Source: an uncultured Spirochaetaceae bacterium (GTDB lineage: Bacteria > Spirochaetota > Spirochaetia > Sphaerochaetales > Sphaerochaetaceae). From it: a stretch of 62,189 bases of DNA. The stretch is taken from the NCBI GenBank assembly GCA_944389275.1, contig CALXLT010000024.1, forward strand, positions 1 to 62,189, read 5' to 3'. Below the pieces are notes generated by a model that worked only from the letters and a program-made list of their open reading frames with translations, made no database searches and was not told where the DNA came from. Both the position numbers and the translations under genes were made by a program. This document shows, piece by piece, positions 35,415 through 43,788 of the stretch; position 1 is the first letter of the stretch; each line of letters begins with the position of its first letter.

Positions 35415-35443
35415 AAGATAAGATCTAACTCAATTATAGTCAA
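35415..35443 (-). promoter_or_regulatory. candidate promoter of rubredoxin
   Basis: On the minus strand TTGACT (35443-35438), a 17-bp spacer, then TATCTT (35420-35415). The start would fall within the adjacent Fur-type operator. Confidence 0.55.
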
Positions 35444-35485
35444 TCTTTGCTTGGACAAGTCCGCTTTTTTGTTGAAAAAGCCGTA

Positions 35486-35511
35486 AGTATACCTGAAACT
35501 TCAGATATACT
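35486..35511. promoter_or_regulatory. long inverted repeat before the SSS transporter gene
   Basis: Arms of 12 bp (35486-35497 and 35500-35511) differ at one position and are separated by AC. The element ends 17 bp before the ATG at 35529 and just before AAGGAGG. It could be an operator or an RNA hairpin controlling translation; there is no T-tract. Confidence 0.55.
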
Positions 35512-35528
35512 ACACAAGGAGGTCTCAT

Positions 35529-36998
35529 ATGGACCTTAACATCGGAGCTTTGATAATCGTAGCGGGCTACCTTATCGGTATGCTCATCATTGGTTTCGTC
35601 GTAGGCAAGATCAAGATCAAGACAAGTCATGACTATATGATCGCTGGACGAAGGATGGGTCTTTTCATGGTTGCCTTCTCCCTTTCCGCGAACAATATAG
35701 GCGGAGGCTCGACCACGGGACTTGCTGACAAGGCCTTCGGTTCATGGGGAATGAGCGCTATATGGTACGTGCTCGCCGCCTCTATAGCGATGATCCCCCT
35801 TGCTTATTTCGCGCCGCGCATCAGGAAGACGATGGCCGTGACGATCCCGGAGGTCATCGGAAGGCGTTTCGGGACTGGAAGCTCGGTGTTCTCCGCCGTG
35901 CTCAATATCCTGGCGCTCTTCTGCCTCACGTCAAGCCAGGTCGCAGCCTCTGGATCGGTTGTCCATACCCTCACAGGCATCCCGATGAATGTCTGTCTGA
36001 TCCTCGCGGGCCTCGTAATCATCATCTACACAACGCTTGGAGGAATGATAGCTGATCAGATCTCGGACCTCGTTCAGTTCATAATCATCCTCTTCGGCCT
36101 TGCCATCGCTACGCCTATAGTCATCCATGGCTGTGGTGGCTGGGAGGCTGTGTCAGCGGCCCTTCCAGGAGAGAAGCTTGATTTCGACAGCATCGGCTGG
36201 GTCGTCATCATCGGATATATCTTCAACTATTTCTGCACATTCCTCTCTGGCCCTGAGATGATCAGCCGTTTTGAGAGCGCGAAGGACGAGAAGACAGCGC
36301 TCAGGGCATCGCTTCTCTCCGGCGTCCTCATGGCTGCCATGGCTGTCTTCCCGACCCTCCTTGGCCTTGCAGCGTACGCGATGCAGGATGCGATCCCTGG
36401 CCTTACAGGCGCGACTGCCATGATGAGCGTCACAGAGCATTTCGCTCCTACGGTGATCACCGGAATCGTATCGGCAGCGATCATATCCGCGACGATGAGC
36501 AGCGCGGACTCGAACCTTCTGTGCATGTCCACGATGTTCATGAATGATATCCTGGAGAAGTTCAGCGATAAGGCGAAGGCCTTCACTGACCAGCAGACTA
36601 TATTCTGGACTCGCTTCTGCAATGTCGTGTTCTGCGTCGTCGCGATGCTTATATCGCTCTTCGGCGTGAACATCGTCATCATGAACACCTTCGCGTTCGC
36701 CATCAGATGCGCAGGTCCTTTCGCCGCATACGGGCTTGGAATGGTCGTGCCAAGGGCCACTAGGCACTCCGGAAGCATCTCGATAGTGACAGGAACGATC
36801 GGCGTCGTATTCTGGCAGATACTCTCCGGAGGAGATTTCTATCTTGGCATCCTTCCTGTCGTATTCGGCTGCGCTGTCGGCGCTATCACGTTCTTCGTTG
36901 TCAACCTCATCGAGTGGAAGCTTGGCGTCGAGCCAGCTCCTTCCGCGTTCCTTTCCGAGGAAGAGGTGAGGAAGCTCGAGGCCGAGGAAGGCATCTGA
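35529..36998 (+). CDS. sodium:solute symporter (SSS family)
   Basis: A 489-residue polytopic inner-membrane protein with about 13 hydrophobic segments. The SSS signatures are SHDYMIAGRRMG in the first cytoplasmic loop, SANNIGGGSTTG and FTSSQVAASGSV-like helices. It would use the sodium gradient to import an organic solute. The family covers sugars, proline, pantothenate and others, and the substrate cannot be read here, although the next gene is an alpha-glucosidase. AAGGAGG lies 7 bp before the ATG. A long inverted repeat just upstream is a candidate control site. A hairpin follows the stop codon, so the glucosidase gene may be a separate or attenuated unit. Confidence 0.93.
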   Translation: MDLNIGALIIVAGYLIGMLIIGFVVGKIKIKTSHDYMIAGRRMGLFMVAFSLSANNIGGGSTTGLADKAFGSWGMSAIWYVLAASIAMIPLAYFAPRIRKTMAVTIPEVIGRRFGTGSSVFSAVLNILALFCLTSSQVAASGSVVHTLTGIPMNVCLILAGLVIIIYTTLGGMIADQISDLVQFIIILFGLAIATPIVIHGCGGWEAVSAALPGEKLDFDSIGWVVIIGYIFNYFCTFLSGPEMISRFESAKDEKTALRASLLSGVLMAAMAVFPTLLGLAAYAMQDAIPGLTGATAMMSVTEHFAPTVITGIVSAAIISATMSSADSNLLCMSTMFMNDILEKFSDKAKAFTDQQTIFWTRFCNVVFCVVAMLISLFGVNIVIMNTFAFAIRCAGPFAAYGLGMVVPRATRHSGSISIVTGTIGVVFWQILSGGDFYLGILPVVFGCAVGAITFFVVNLIEWKLGVEPAPSAFLSEEEVRKLEAEEGI

Positions 36999-37019
36999 TA
37001 ATTCCCTCCTTATAGGCTT

Positions 37020-37053
37020 AAGGGACTGGCTCAGGCCGGTCCCTTTCCTTATC
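37020..37053 (+). terminator. terminator after the SSS transporter gene
   Basis: AAGGGACTGGC (37020-37030), loop TCAG, GCCGGTCCCTT (37035-37045) with one G-U pair, followed by TCCTTATC. The GH13 gene starts within 10-20 bp after it. Confidence 0.75.
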
Positions 37054-38715
37054 ATGGGGGATATGGAAAAGAAGAAGGCAGACTGGTACAAGGATCTTAT
37101 CGTTTATCAGATATACCCCAGGAGCTATATGGACTCCAATGGGGATGGCATAGGGGACCTCAGGGGGATCATAGGCAAGCTGGACTATATAGCTGAGCTT
37201 GGCGTGAACGCCATATGGCTGACGCCTATCTATCCTTCCCCATGCTATGACAATGGCTATGATATCTCCGACTACAGGAGCATAGATCCCATGTATGGCA
37301 CGTTCGATGACTTCATAGAGTTCCGCGACGGATGCCATAGGCGGGGTATCGCCATCATAATGGATCTTGTCGTGAACCATACATCAAGCCATCATATGTG
37401 GTTCCAGGAGTCCAGGAAGTCCAGGACAGGCAGATACAGCGATTACTATATCTGGAAGGATCCCGTGGATGGCCATGAGCCGAACAACTGGGCAGGATCA
37501 TTCGGTGGCAGCGCCTGGGAGTATGTGCCCGAGCGCGGCCAGTATTATCTCCATCTCTTCTCAAAGGAGCAGCCCGATCTCAACTGGGAGTGCGAGGAGC
37601 TGAGGGAGGAGGTCGTGTCGATCATAAGATGGTGGGGAGAGCAGGGCGTGGATGGCTTCCGCGTCGATGCGATAAGCTACCTTGAGAAGGCTCCAGGCTT
37701 CCCTGATTCCCCTGAGCCTCCATTCTCCACAGGCTTTGCCCTCGCGATGGATATCTGCAGCAACAGGGAAGGCACGCATAGATACATCAGCGAGCTGAAC
37801 AGAAGGGCCTTCGCCCCGTACCATATGATGACTGTGGGGGAGGTCAATTGCAGGAAGCTCTCCGATTACCATGATTACGCAAGCCAGTCCCGGCATGAGT
37901 TTGATATGTGCATACCTTTCGTGCCGCCTATCGTCGAGATCAATACATGGTCCCCGCTTGCCATGAAGAAGAGCATAATGGAGACATATGAGGAGCTGAA
38001 GGACGATGGCTGGTGGGCGCGCTTCCTTTCCAACCATGACAAGCCCAGGCAGGTCTCGCTTTACGGCGATGACGGGAAGTACCGCGTCCGCTCTGCCAAG
38101 ATGCTCTGTGCCCTCATGGAGATGCTCCCTGGAACTCCTTTTGTCTATCAGGGAGAGGAGATCGGGATGGCTAATGTCTACTATGGCAGCATCGAGGAGT
38201 ATGATGATCCGAGTACGCAGGACTTTTACCGTGAGATGATCGCTACGGGACATACCCCCGAAGAGGCCCTTAGGGAGGCACAGCTCGTGAGCCGCGACAA
38301 TGCCAGGAGCCCGATGCAGTGGACAGCTGGCGTGAACGCGGGATTCTCGACAGGGCGGCCATGGCTTGGCGTCAATCCAGACAGCAGCGAATGGAATGCG
38401 GAGAGCCAGATAGGGGATAAGGATTCGATCTTCTCCTTCTACAAGGAGATGATAGCGCTCAGGAAAGGCAGCGAGGCAATAAGGAGGGGAGATCTCAGAT
38501 TCATCCTTCCTGATGACCCCGCGATCTTCGCTTTCGAGAGGACGCTTGGGAGCGAGTCATATTTCCTTATCGCGGACTTCTCCTCCGATCCTGTTCCTTT
38601 CCCCGTAGATCTCTCTGGGTATGGCGATGTCGTGATATCGAACACGGGACGAGTGGCAATCGATAAGGATATGGTCCTCGAGCCTTATGAGGCTATCGTG
38701 ATCAGGAAGATGTGA
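37054..38715 (+). CDS. GH13 alpha-glucosidase (oligo-1,6-glucosidase type)
   Basis: A 553-residue family 13 enzyme of the oligo-1,6-glucosidase/trehalose-6-phosphate hydrolase group. Landmarks are VYQIYPRSYMDSNGDGIGDL at the start, DLVVNHTS, the nucleophile in GFRVDAI, the acid/base in TVGEVNC, and SNHDKPR. It releases glucose from short alpha-glucosides in the cytoplasm; no signal peptide. An in-frame ATG at 37063 (MEKKKADWYK) matches the usual N-terminus and may be the true start. Neither has a good ribosome binding site, because the SSS terminator lies immediately upstream. Confidence 0.95.
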   Translation: MGDMEKKKADWYKDLIVYQIYPRSYMDSNGDGIGDLRGIIGKLDYIAELGVNAIWLTPIYPSPCYDNGYDISDYRSIDPMYGTFDDFIEFRDGCHRRGIAIIMDLVVNHTSSHHMWFQESRKSRTGRYSDYYIWKDPVDGHEPNNWAGSFGGSAWEYVPERGQYYLHLFSKEQPDLNWECEELREEVVSIIRWWGEQGVDGFRVDAISYLEKAPGFPDSPEPPFSTGFALAMDICSNREGTHRYISELNRRAFAPYHMMTVGEVNCRKLSDYHDYASQSRHEFDMCIPFVPPIVEINTWSPLAMKKSIMETYEELKDDGWWARFLSNHDKPRQVSLYGDDGKYRVRSAKMLCALMEMLPGTPFVYQGEEIGMANVYYGSIEEYDDPSTQDFYREMIATGHTPEEALREAQLVSRDNARSPMQWTAGVNAGFSTGRPWLGVNPDSSEWNAESQIGDKDSIFSFYKEMIALRKGSEAIRRGDLRFILPDDPAIFAFERTLGSESYFLIADFSSDPVPFPVDLSGYGDVVISNTGRVAIDKDMVLEPYEAIVIRKM

Positions 38716-38716
38716 T

Positions 38717-38742
38717 TGATAGCAGGGCGCTCCCTGCTATCA
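38717..38742. terminator. bidirectional terminator hairpin
   Basis: TGATAGCAGGG (38717-38727), loop CGCT, CCCTGCTATCA (38732-38742): a perfect 11-bp stem. It overlaps the stop codon of the small membrane protein gene on the minus strand and follows the GH13 stop. No long T-run. Confidence 0.65.
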
Positions 38743-39039
38743 CCACATATGGTACATATGCATATGCCCCATGAATCCTGAGAATGCGATGAGTCCGAAT
38801 ATGAGGGCTGCCGCGAATAGGAAGAGGATGACGGAGTTGAGCACTATGCCAAGTACATTCAGCACCCATGCGGTATCAGTGCCTCCGTTCCTGTCCTTCC
38901 TTGTCTTATGCAGCCCTATTATCCCGAGAACTAGGCCTACAAGCTGGCAGATGAATATGAATATTATCGATAGTATGCCCAGGACGAGGGCCGCATCGCG
39001 CCCTCTGCCCTGATTCTCCTGATAAGGTCTCTCGTCCAT
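38740..39039 (-). CDS. small membrane protein (DUF4190-like)
   Basis: A 99-residue protein with two membrane segments: ALVLGILSIIFIFICQLVGLVLGIIGL and AWVLNVLGIVLNSVILFLFAAALIFGLIAF. The pattern VLGILSI...G.VLGIIGLHKTRKD resembles DUF4190 membrane proteins, whose function is unknown. The ATG at 39039 follows GAGTGAGG and lies 7 bp after the aminopeptidase stop codon, so the two are probably one operon. A longer in-frame extension to 39096 would overlap the aminopeptidase and is not preferred. Confidence 0.75.
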   Translation of the reverse strand: MDERPYQENQGRGRDAALVLGILSIIFIFICQLVGLVLGIIGLHKTRKDRNGGTDTAWVLNVLGIVLNSVILFLFAAALIFGLIAFSGFMGHMHMYHMW

Positions 39040-39046
39040 ATTAGCC

Positions 39047-40357
39047 TCACTCGATCGAAAGGAATGCCTTGTAGCATGCCTCTGCGCTCTCGACATCCTT
39101 GACTGCGGTTATCTCCCAAGGAGCGTGCATGCTCATCACAGCCACGCCGGAATCTATCACGTTCATGCCGTAGTATGCGGCGTATTTCGCGATCGTGCCG
39201 CCTCCGCCGATATCAACCTTGGACATCTCAGCCATCTGGTATCTTACGTTGTTCTCGTCCATCTTCGCCCTGAGCTTCGCGATGAACTCCGCGTTGGCGT
39301 CCGATGCGCCGCTCTTGCCCTTGGAGCCTGTGTATTTGTTGAACACGACACCGCCTGCAAGCATAGACGAGTTCTTCTTGTCGAAAAGCGACGCGTTGAG
39401 CGGGTCATAGGCTGAGTTCACATCGCTCGAGAGCATATAGGAGGAGCTCATCATGCGCCTGAGCTTGAGTCCATCATAGCCAGAGAGCCTTTCAAGCACC
39501 TCCGCGGCGGCGTTCTCGAAGAACACGCTGTCCATTCCCGTGCTTCCGACTGAGCCGATCTCTTCCTTGTCGACAAGGAGGCAGCATGTCGTCCTCTTCG
39601 GGTTCTCAGCATCAAGCATGGCCCTGAGTGAGGTGTACGCACAGACCCTGTCATCCTGGCCATAGGCGAGTATCATGGACCTGTCGAAGCCCATGAGCTT
39701 TGCCTTGCCGGCAGGGACCGCCTCTATCTCCGCCGATAGGAAGTCATCCTCCTCTATTCCATAAAGCTCCTTGAGTATGGCCAGGATCTTCTTCTTGGCT
39801 CCTTCCTTCTCATCTTTGTCAGCTTCAGGAAGCCCTATCATGATATCCAGATCCTCTCCGGGGATAACCTCCGCGGCTGTCTTCTTCATCTGCTCCTGCG
39901 CCATATGAGGAAGAAGGTCAGAGATGCAGAACGCCATATCATCATCCTCTCCGACGTTTATGCGGACTTCTGTCCCATCCTTCTTTATCACAACGCCATG
40001 GAGGGCGAGGGGGAGGGTTACCCACTGGTATTTCTTGATGCCGCCGTAGTAGTGGGTATCGAGGTATACGATGCCATCGCTCTCATACACGGGCTTCATC
40101 TTTATATCCAGCCTGGGGGAGTCGATGTGAGCCCCTAGGATATTCATCCCTTTCTCTATCGGCTCCGTGCCGATGCAGAAGAGGGCGATGGACTTGCCGT
40201 ATTTCGCCGCGTACACCTTGTCACCGGCCTTGAGGCTCTCCACGCTCTCGATATCCCTATAGCCTGCGCTTTCCGCCTGCCTTATGATCTCCCTTATGCA
40301 CTCCCTTTCTGTCTTTCCGGCATCAAGGAATGCCCTGTAACCTGAAATAAGATCCAT
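39047..40357 (-). CDS. M18 family aspartyl aminopeptidase
   Basis: A 436-residue zinc aminopeptidase of family M18, which trims N-terminal residues from peptides in the cytoplasm. Metal-site motifs are GAHIDSPRLD near the N-terminus, DKEEIGSVGSTG with the catalytic acidic residues in the middle, SSDVNSAYDP, and SMHAPWE near the C-terminus. The ATG at 40357 follows AGGAG by 9 bp; a TTG at 40378 in the same frame is less likely. The small membrane protein gene follows by 7 bp. Confidence 0.94.
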   Translation of the reverse strand: MDLISGYRAFLDAGKTERECIREIIRQAESAGYRDIESVESLKAGDKVYAAKYGKSIALFCIGTEPIEKGMNILGAHIDSPRLDIKMKPVYESDGIVYLDTHYYGGIKKYQWVTLPLALHGVVIKKDGTEVRINVGEDDDMAFCISDLLPHMAQEQMKKTAAEVIPGEDLDIMIGLPEADKDEKEGAKKKILAILKELYGIEEDDFLSAEIEAVPAGKAKLMGFDRSMILAYGQDDRVCAYTSLRAMLDAENPKRTTCCLLVDKEEIGSVGSTGMDSVFFENAAAEVLERLSGYDGLKLRRMMSSSYMLSSDVNSAYDPLNASLFDKKNSSMLAGGVVFNKYTGSKGKSGASDANAEFIAKLRAKMDENNVRYQMAEMSKVDIGGGGTIAKYAAYYGMNVIDSGVAVMSMHAPWEITAVKDVESAEACYKAFLSIE

Positions 40358-40444
40358 GTCGATAATCTCCTGATACAAAGATGGCAGCAGATCAGGCCAA
40401 TGTCAACGATTAAGGGGCCGCTGTTGCCTTTGCGCTATTTGCTG

Positions 40445-40450
40445 TACAAT
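40445..40450 (+). promoter_or_regulatory. candidate leaderless -10 box
   Basis: TACAAT ends 6 nt before the ATG at 40457 and no Shine-Dalgarno is present. A TTGCCT at 40424-40429 gives a short 15-bp spacer. Confidence 0.45.
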
Positions 40451-40456
40451 CTGCAT

Positions 40457-41269
40457 ATGAAACATCGGAGAAGGAAGATCCATAGCGTATCGCTTAGGGA
40501 ACAGATACGCAGGAAGCCGCGGCTGTTCACTCTTTACGTGCTGCTGAGGGCTTCAGTCATTCTTGTGCTTATCGCGCAGGTATTCAACCGTGACTGGCAG
40601 AATGTCTGGCTCTGCGTGCTGACGCTTGTGCTCTTCACCGTCCCGACATTCATAGAGAAGAACTGGCATATAGATATCCCGGACACGCTTGAGGTCATCG
40701 TCCTCGTGTTCATATACGCGGCTGAGATACTCGGCGAGATCAGGGCCTATTATGTAAGCGTCCCGGGCTGGGATACCGCGCTTCATACCGTCACCGGCTT
40801 CCTTGCAGCTGCCGTTGGCTTCTCCCTTGTCGATATAATCAACAGGAATGAGAACACCAAGCTGTATCTCTCCCCTATATATGTCGCCATAGGCGCGTTC
40901 ACATTCTCCATGACGATAGGGATCATCTGGGAGTTCTTCGAGTTCTCGATGGATGCTCTTTTCCATCTCGATATGCAGAAGGACACCATCATCACATCCA
41001 TTGGATCTGTGACCCTCGATCCGACCCATTCGAATAAGGTCGTGTATATAAGCGGCATAACCGACACGGCCGTGAACGGGGAGAGCCTCGGCATCAATGG
41101 CTATCTGGATATAGGCCTGATCGATACCATGAAGGATCTTTTCGTCACGTTCGTGGGGGCGACTGTCTTCTCTATCATCGGATTCATATACCTTAAGAAC
41201 AGGGGAGAGGGTAAGTTCGCCAAGAGATTCATCCCGACGATGATGAAGAAGGAGCAGGCAGAAGAATAG
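40457..41269 (+). CDS. membrane protein of unknown function (DUF2238/YjdF-like)
   Basis: A 270-residue protein with a basic N-terminus (KHRRRK), about seven hydrophobic segments, and conserved-looking WDTALHTVTGFLAAAVGFSLVD and TIGIIWEFFEFSMD blocks. This pattern recalls YjdF/DUF2238-like integral membrane proteins common in clostridia; the function is unknown. The start at 40457 is chosen because TACAAT ends 6 nt upstream, fitting a leaderless mRNA. An in-frame extension to 40400 would begin upstream of that box. It converges on the RNA ligase gene, with a hairpin between. Confidence 0.7.
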   Translation: MKHRRRKIHSVSLREQIRRKPRLFTLYVLLRASVILVLIAQVFNRDWQNVWLCVLTLVLFTVPTFIEKNWHIDIPDTLEVIVLVFIYAAEILGEIRAYYVSVPGWDTALHTVTGFLAAAVGFSLVDIINRNENTKLYLSPIYVAIGAFTFSMTIGIIWEFFEFSMDALFHLDMQKDTIITSIGSVTLDPTHSNKVVYISGITDTAVNGESLGINGYLDIGLIDTMKDLFVTFVGATVFSIIGFIYLKNRGEGKFAKRFIPTMMKKEQAEE

Positions 41270-42422
41270 CCCCATGGCAAGAAGCCATGGAGCATGTGGT
41301 CATCCTTCGAACCATACCTTGTATGAGCGTGATTTGCACTTGAAGTGCACTGATCCATCCTCCGTTCTCCAGACAAGGCCCTCGCGGGGGATATTGAGGA
41401 TTTCTCGGAATTCCTCCCGGAAGATGACTCCAGACAAGGCCCTCGCGGGGGATATCCTTCCCATGCAGGGACAGGCCCTCCGCGTCGGCAAGCATCGTCT
41501 CAACGCTCCCAAAAGCCTTGCCACGCCTTATGAACGGAACCTGCTCTATGCCCATGATCGCCGCTATCGCGCAGAGCTCTGTATATGTGAGGGCCTTGCC
41601 AGTATCGGCATCATACGCGCTGTAGAGGAAGAAGCGGAGCTTGGGAAAATGATAGATATTCTTCTGTATTCCAGGACCGCATATCTCTCCCTCGATCGCT
41701 ATGCGCCGTCTTATTTGCTTCCTGAGCTTCCTCAGCCTTGAGCGGATGTCCAACGTTCTCGCTATCTCTCCCCAGCATCCCGAGTCCCCGGCTTCCCTGT
41801 TATGGGAGTATGAATGCAATCTGCCACCCTTGCCGAGCACGTACATCGCCGCGCATCCTTCCATCTTCTCCGTGATGATGTATTCGCAGTCTAAGGAGGA
41901 TATCCTGTCCCAGCATCTTTCGATGTTCTCCTCGTCGGACTTAGGGATCAGGGATGGATATCCCTCCGCTAGATGCGGCTTGATGGATCCGAAGAGCCTC
42001 CTTATAGCGGGATAGCGCATCCACCAGCGTTTTCGCGTATCCTGCCGTGGAGACTGCAGCTCTGGGTCATAGCGCCTTATGCCGAGAGCTTCTGCCACGA
42101 CGGTGCCGACGGGGAGGCTATCCCCATCAGAGAGCAGCGAGAGCGGCAGCACAAGGCCTTCGGAGATAGCTCCTCCCATCTTCATCGGGCGGATCCTGAA
42201 GCCTTTGAGCTTTTCGGACCAGCATCTCTTCCTCAAGAACTCGAATTCAGGGCGTACGGGGAGAATGGCATCGTAATATACGTAGATTACCTTGTCTCCA
42301 GGCTTGAATTCACCTTTCTGGACTATCGAATGATAGTTCTCTACCGTTGCAAGGACTATACGGTCCTTGCCTTCGATGGGCTGGATTTCCTGTATGACGG
42401 AAACCGTAGCTAGATCATGCAT
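41229..42422 (-). CDS. RNA ligase (DRB0094 type), frameshifted near the C-terminus
   Basis: A protein of the DRB0094/Rnl-type RNA ligase family. The N-terminal OB-like domain (LATVSVIQEIQPIEGKDRI, KKR...FRIRPMKMGGAISEGLVLP) is followed by the nucleotidyltransferase core, with adenylated Lys186 in ITEKMEGCA and IAIEGEICGPG. After residue 331 (DIPREGLVW) the frame changes. A 28-bp direct repeat with a 61-bp period shifts the true ending (RTEDGSVHFKCKSRSYKVW) into another frame that stops at 41300. The shifted protein reads through a hairpin and overlaps the convergent gene by 41 bp. Without one repeat unit the protein would have 353 residues. RNA repair is the family role. Confidence 0.85.
   Translation of the reverse strand: MHDLATVSVIQEIQPIEGKDRIVLATVENYHSIVQKGEFKPGDKVIYVYYDAILPVRPEFEFLRKRCWSEKLKGFRIRPMKMGGAISEGLVLPLSLLSDGDSLPVGTVVAEALGIRRYDPELQSPRQDTRKRWWMRYPAIRRLFGSIKPHLAEGYPSLIPKSDEENIERCWDRISSLDCEYIITEKMEGCAAMYVLGKGGRLHSYSHNREAGDSGCWGEIARTLDIRSRLRKLRKQIRRRIAIEGEICGPGIQKNIYHFPKLRFFLYSAYDADTGKALTYTELCAIAAIMGIEQVPFIRRGKAFGSVETMLADAEGLSLHGKDIPREGLVWSHLPGGIPRNPQYPPRGPCLENGGWISALQVQITLIQGMVRRMTTCSMASCHGAILLPAPSSSSSG
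41272..41290. terminator. hairpin between converging genes
   Basis: CCATGGC (41272-41278), loop AAGAA, GCCATGG (41284-41290). It sits exactly between the membrane protein stop (41269) and the unshifted RNA ligase stop (41300). Confidence 0.55.
41367..41394. repeat. 28-bp direct repeat, copy A, in the RNA ligase gene
   Basis: Identical to 41428-41455. The two copies start 61 bp apart, with 33 bp of unique sequence between. Since 61 is not a multiple of three, one extra unit shifts the reading frame. Confidence 0.95.
41428..41455. repeat. 28-bp direct repeat, copy B, in the RNA ligase gene
   Basis: Second copy of 41367-41394. On the coding strand it encodes IPREGLVW of the conserved ligase motif, and the other copy encodes the same peptide in the shifted frame. 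Confidence 0.95.
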
Positions 42423-42586
42423 CTTGCTTTCCCCTGTAGAGGCAGGGGGCCTATGATTGGTTTTCCTTTGATTAGCCAGACAACAGAACTTCAGGTGGCT
42501 GGTACGGGAACCCCGCCCTTTGCCAGACTGTGGATATATTTAGTTGGGATGATAGCGAGATGCGCAAAAGCCGTCAATCAAGAAGA

Positions 42587-42609
42587 AGGGCTGCCCCACA
42601 AGCAGCCCT
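42587..42609 (-). terminator. terminator of metK
   Basis: AGGGCTGC and GCAGCCCT arms (42602-42609 and 42587-42594) with a 7-base loop. On the minus strand it is followed by TTCTTCTTGATT, directly after the metK stop at 42617. Confidence 0.8.
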
Positions 42610-42616
42610 CATAGCT

Positions 42617-43777
42617 TTAAAGCATTGCCTTCAGGTCAGCTAGCGCGTCCTGATCGATCACTTCCCAGGGGAACGTGACATCGGTCCTGCCGAATGAGCC
42701 CTGACCCGCAGCCTTGTAATAGATAGGCCTTCTGAGATCAAAGCGCTCGATCATCGCCTGAGGCCTGAGGTCATAATGCCTTTCTACCCATTCGATGATC
42801 TTGTCCTCGCTGATCCTTCCCGTACCGAATGCGTTGACCTCGAGCGATACCGGCTCCGCGACTCCGATCGCGTACGCGGCCTGAAGCTCGCATTCATCCG
42901 CAGCTCCCGCGGCTACGATTGTCTTCGCGATGTTCCTGAGCGCAAGGGACGCGGTCCTGTCGACCTTCGTCGCATCCTTGCCGGAGAACGCGCCTCCGCC
43001 ATGATGGGCATATCCGCCATATGTGTCGACGATGATCTTCCTTCCCGTGAGGCCTGTATCCGCAGCTGGTCCTCCAAGCACGAAGCGTCCTGTTGGATTG
43101 ATGAAGAATTTCGTGTCCTTATCGATCATGGAGGAGGGGAGCGTCTTGAGTATGATCTTTTCCTTCAGGTCCTTCCTGAGCGTCTCAAGCGGGGTGTCCG
43201 GATCATGCTGGGCAGAGAGGACGACAGCCTCGATCCTCTTCGGCTCCCTTCCTTCATACTCTATCGTCACCTGGCTCTTCCCGTCTGGCCTGAGGTATGG
43301 GATCGTCCCGTTCTCCCTTGCCGATGTGAGGGCCATGGAGAGCTTGCGGGCAAGCACGGCAGCCAGCGGCATGTACTCGTCGCCCTCGTTCGACGCATAG
43401 CCGAACATCATGCCCTGGTCTCCTGCCCCGAGCGTGGAGCTGTCGCTGTAGGAGCTGTCCACTCCCTGCGCGATATCCCCGGACTGCTCGTGGATCGAGA
43501 CCGTGATTGATGCCGTATCGTCAAAGCCATACTCGGCCTTGGTGTATCCGATATCGCGGATGGTCCTCTTAGCGATCTCAATATAGTCCACCTTTGCCTT
43601 GGTGGTTATCTCTCCCATTATGTGCACGGCTCCTGGCTCGGCTGTGACCTCGCAGGCGCATCTGGAGCCTGGATCCTCGGCAAGAAGCGCGTCGAGGATT
43701 GCGTCCGCGATCTGGTCGCAGACCTTGTCGGGGTGTCCCTTCGTAACCGATTCGGAAGTGAATAGCCTTCTCATCAT
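42617..43777 (-). CDS. metK: S-adenosylmethionine synthetase
   Basis: A 386-residue MetK, making S-adenosylmethionine from methionine and ATP. Family motifs are FTSESVTKGHPDKVCDQIAD at the N-terminus, GAGDQGMMFGYA, and GGGAFSGKDATKVDRT in the phosphate-binding region. It is the last gene of a TetR/radical SAM/metK group, starting 11 bp after the radical SAM stop codon, and ends in a hairpin terminator. Being downstream of a radical SAM gene is unusual for this housekeeping enzyme and may tie cofactor supply to that enzyme. Confidence 0.98.
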   Translation of the reverse strand: MMRRLFTSESVTKGHPDKVCDQIADAILDALLAEDPGSRCACEVTAEPGAVHIMGEITTKAKVDYIEIAKRTIRDIGYTKAEYGFDDTASITVSIHEQSGDIAQGVDSSYSDSSTLGAGDQGMMFGYASNEGDEYMPLAAVLARKLSMALTSARENGTIPYLRPDGKSQVTIEYEGREPKRIEAVVLSAQHDPDTPLETLRKDLKEKIILKTLPSSMIDKDTKFFINPTGRFVLGGPAADTGLTGRKIIVDTYGGYAHHGGGAFSGKDATKVDRTASLALRNIAKTIVAAGAADECELQAAYAIGVAEPVSLEVNAFGTGRISEDKIIEWVERHYDLRPQAMIERFDLRRPIYYKAAGQGSFGRTDVTFPWEVIDQDALADLKAML

Positions 43778-43788
43778 CTTCTCCTATA

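Noticed and set aside
36153..37091. 312-residue antisense frame in the SSS transporter gene
   Set aside because: His/Asp/Arg-rich translation typical of the reverse strand of membrane protein codons.
41300..41524. Separate 74-residue gene at the end of the RNA ligase
   Set aside because: It is the displaced C-terminus of the ligase in the shifted frame, not an independent gene.
42423..42616. Small gene in the gap between the RNA ligase and metK
   Set aside because: A 65-residue frame exists but has no start signals and overlaps the metK terminator; nothing else was seen there.
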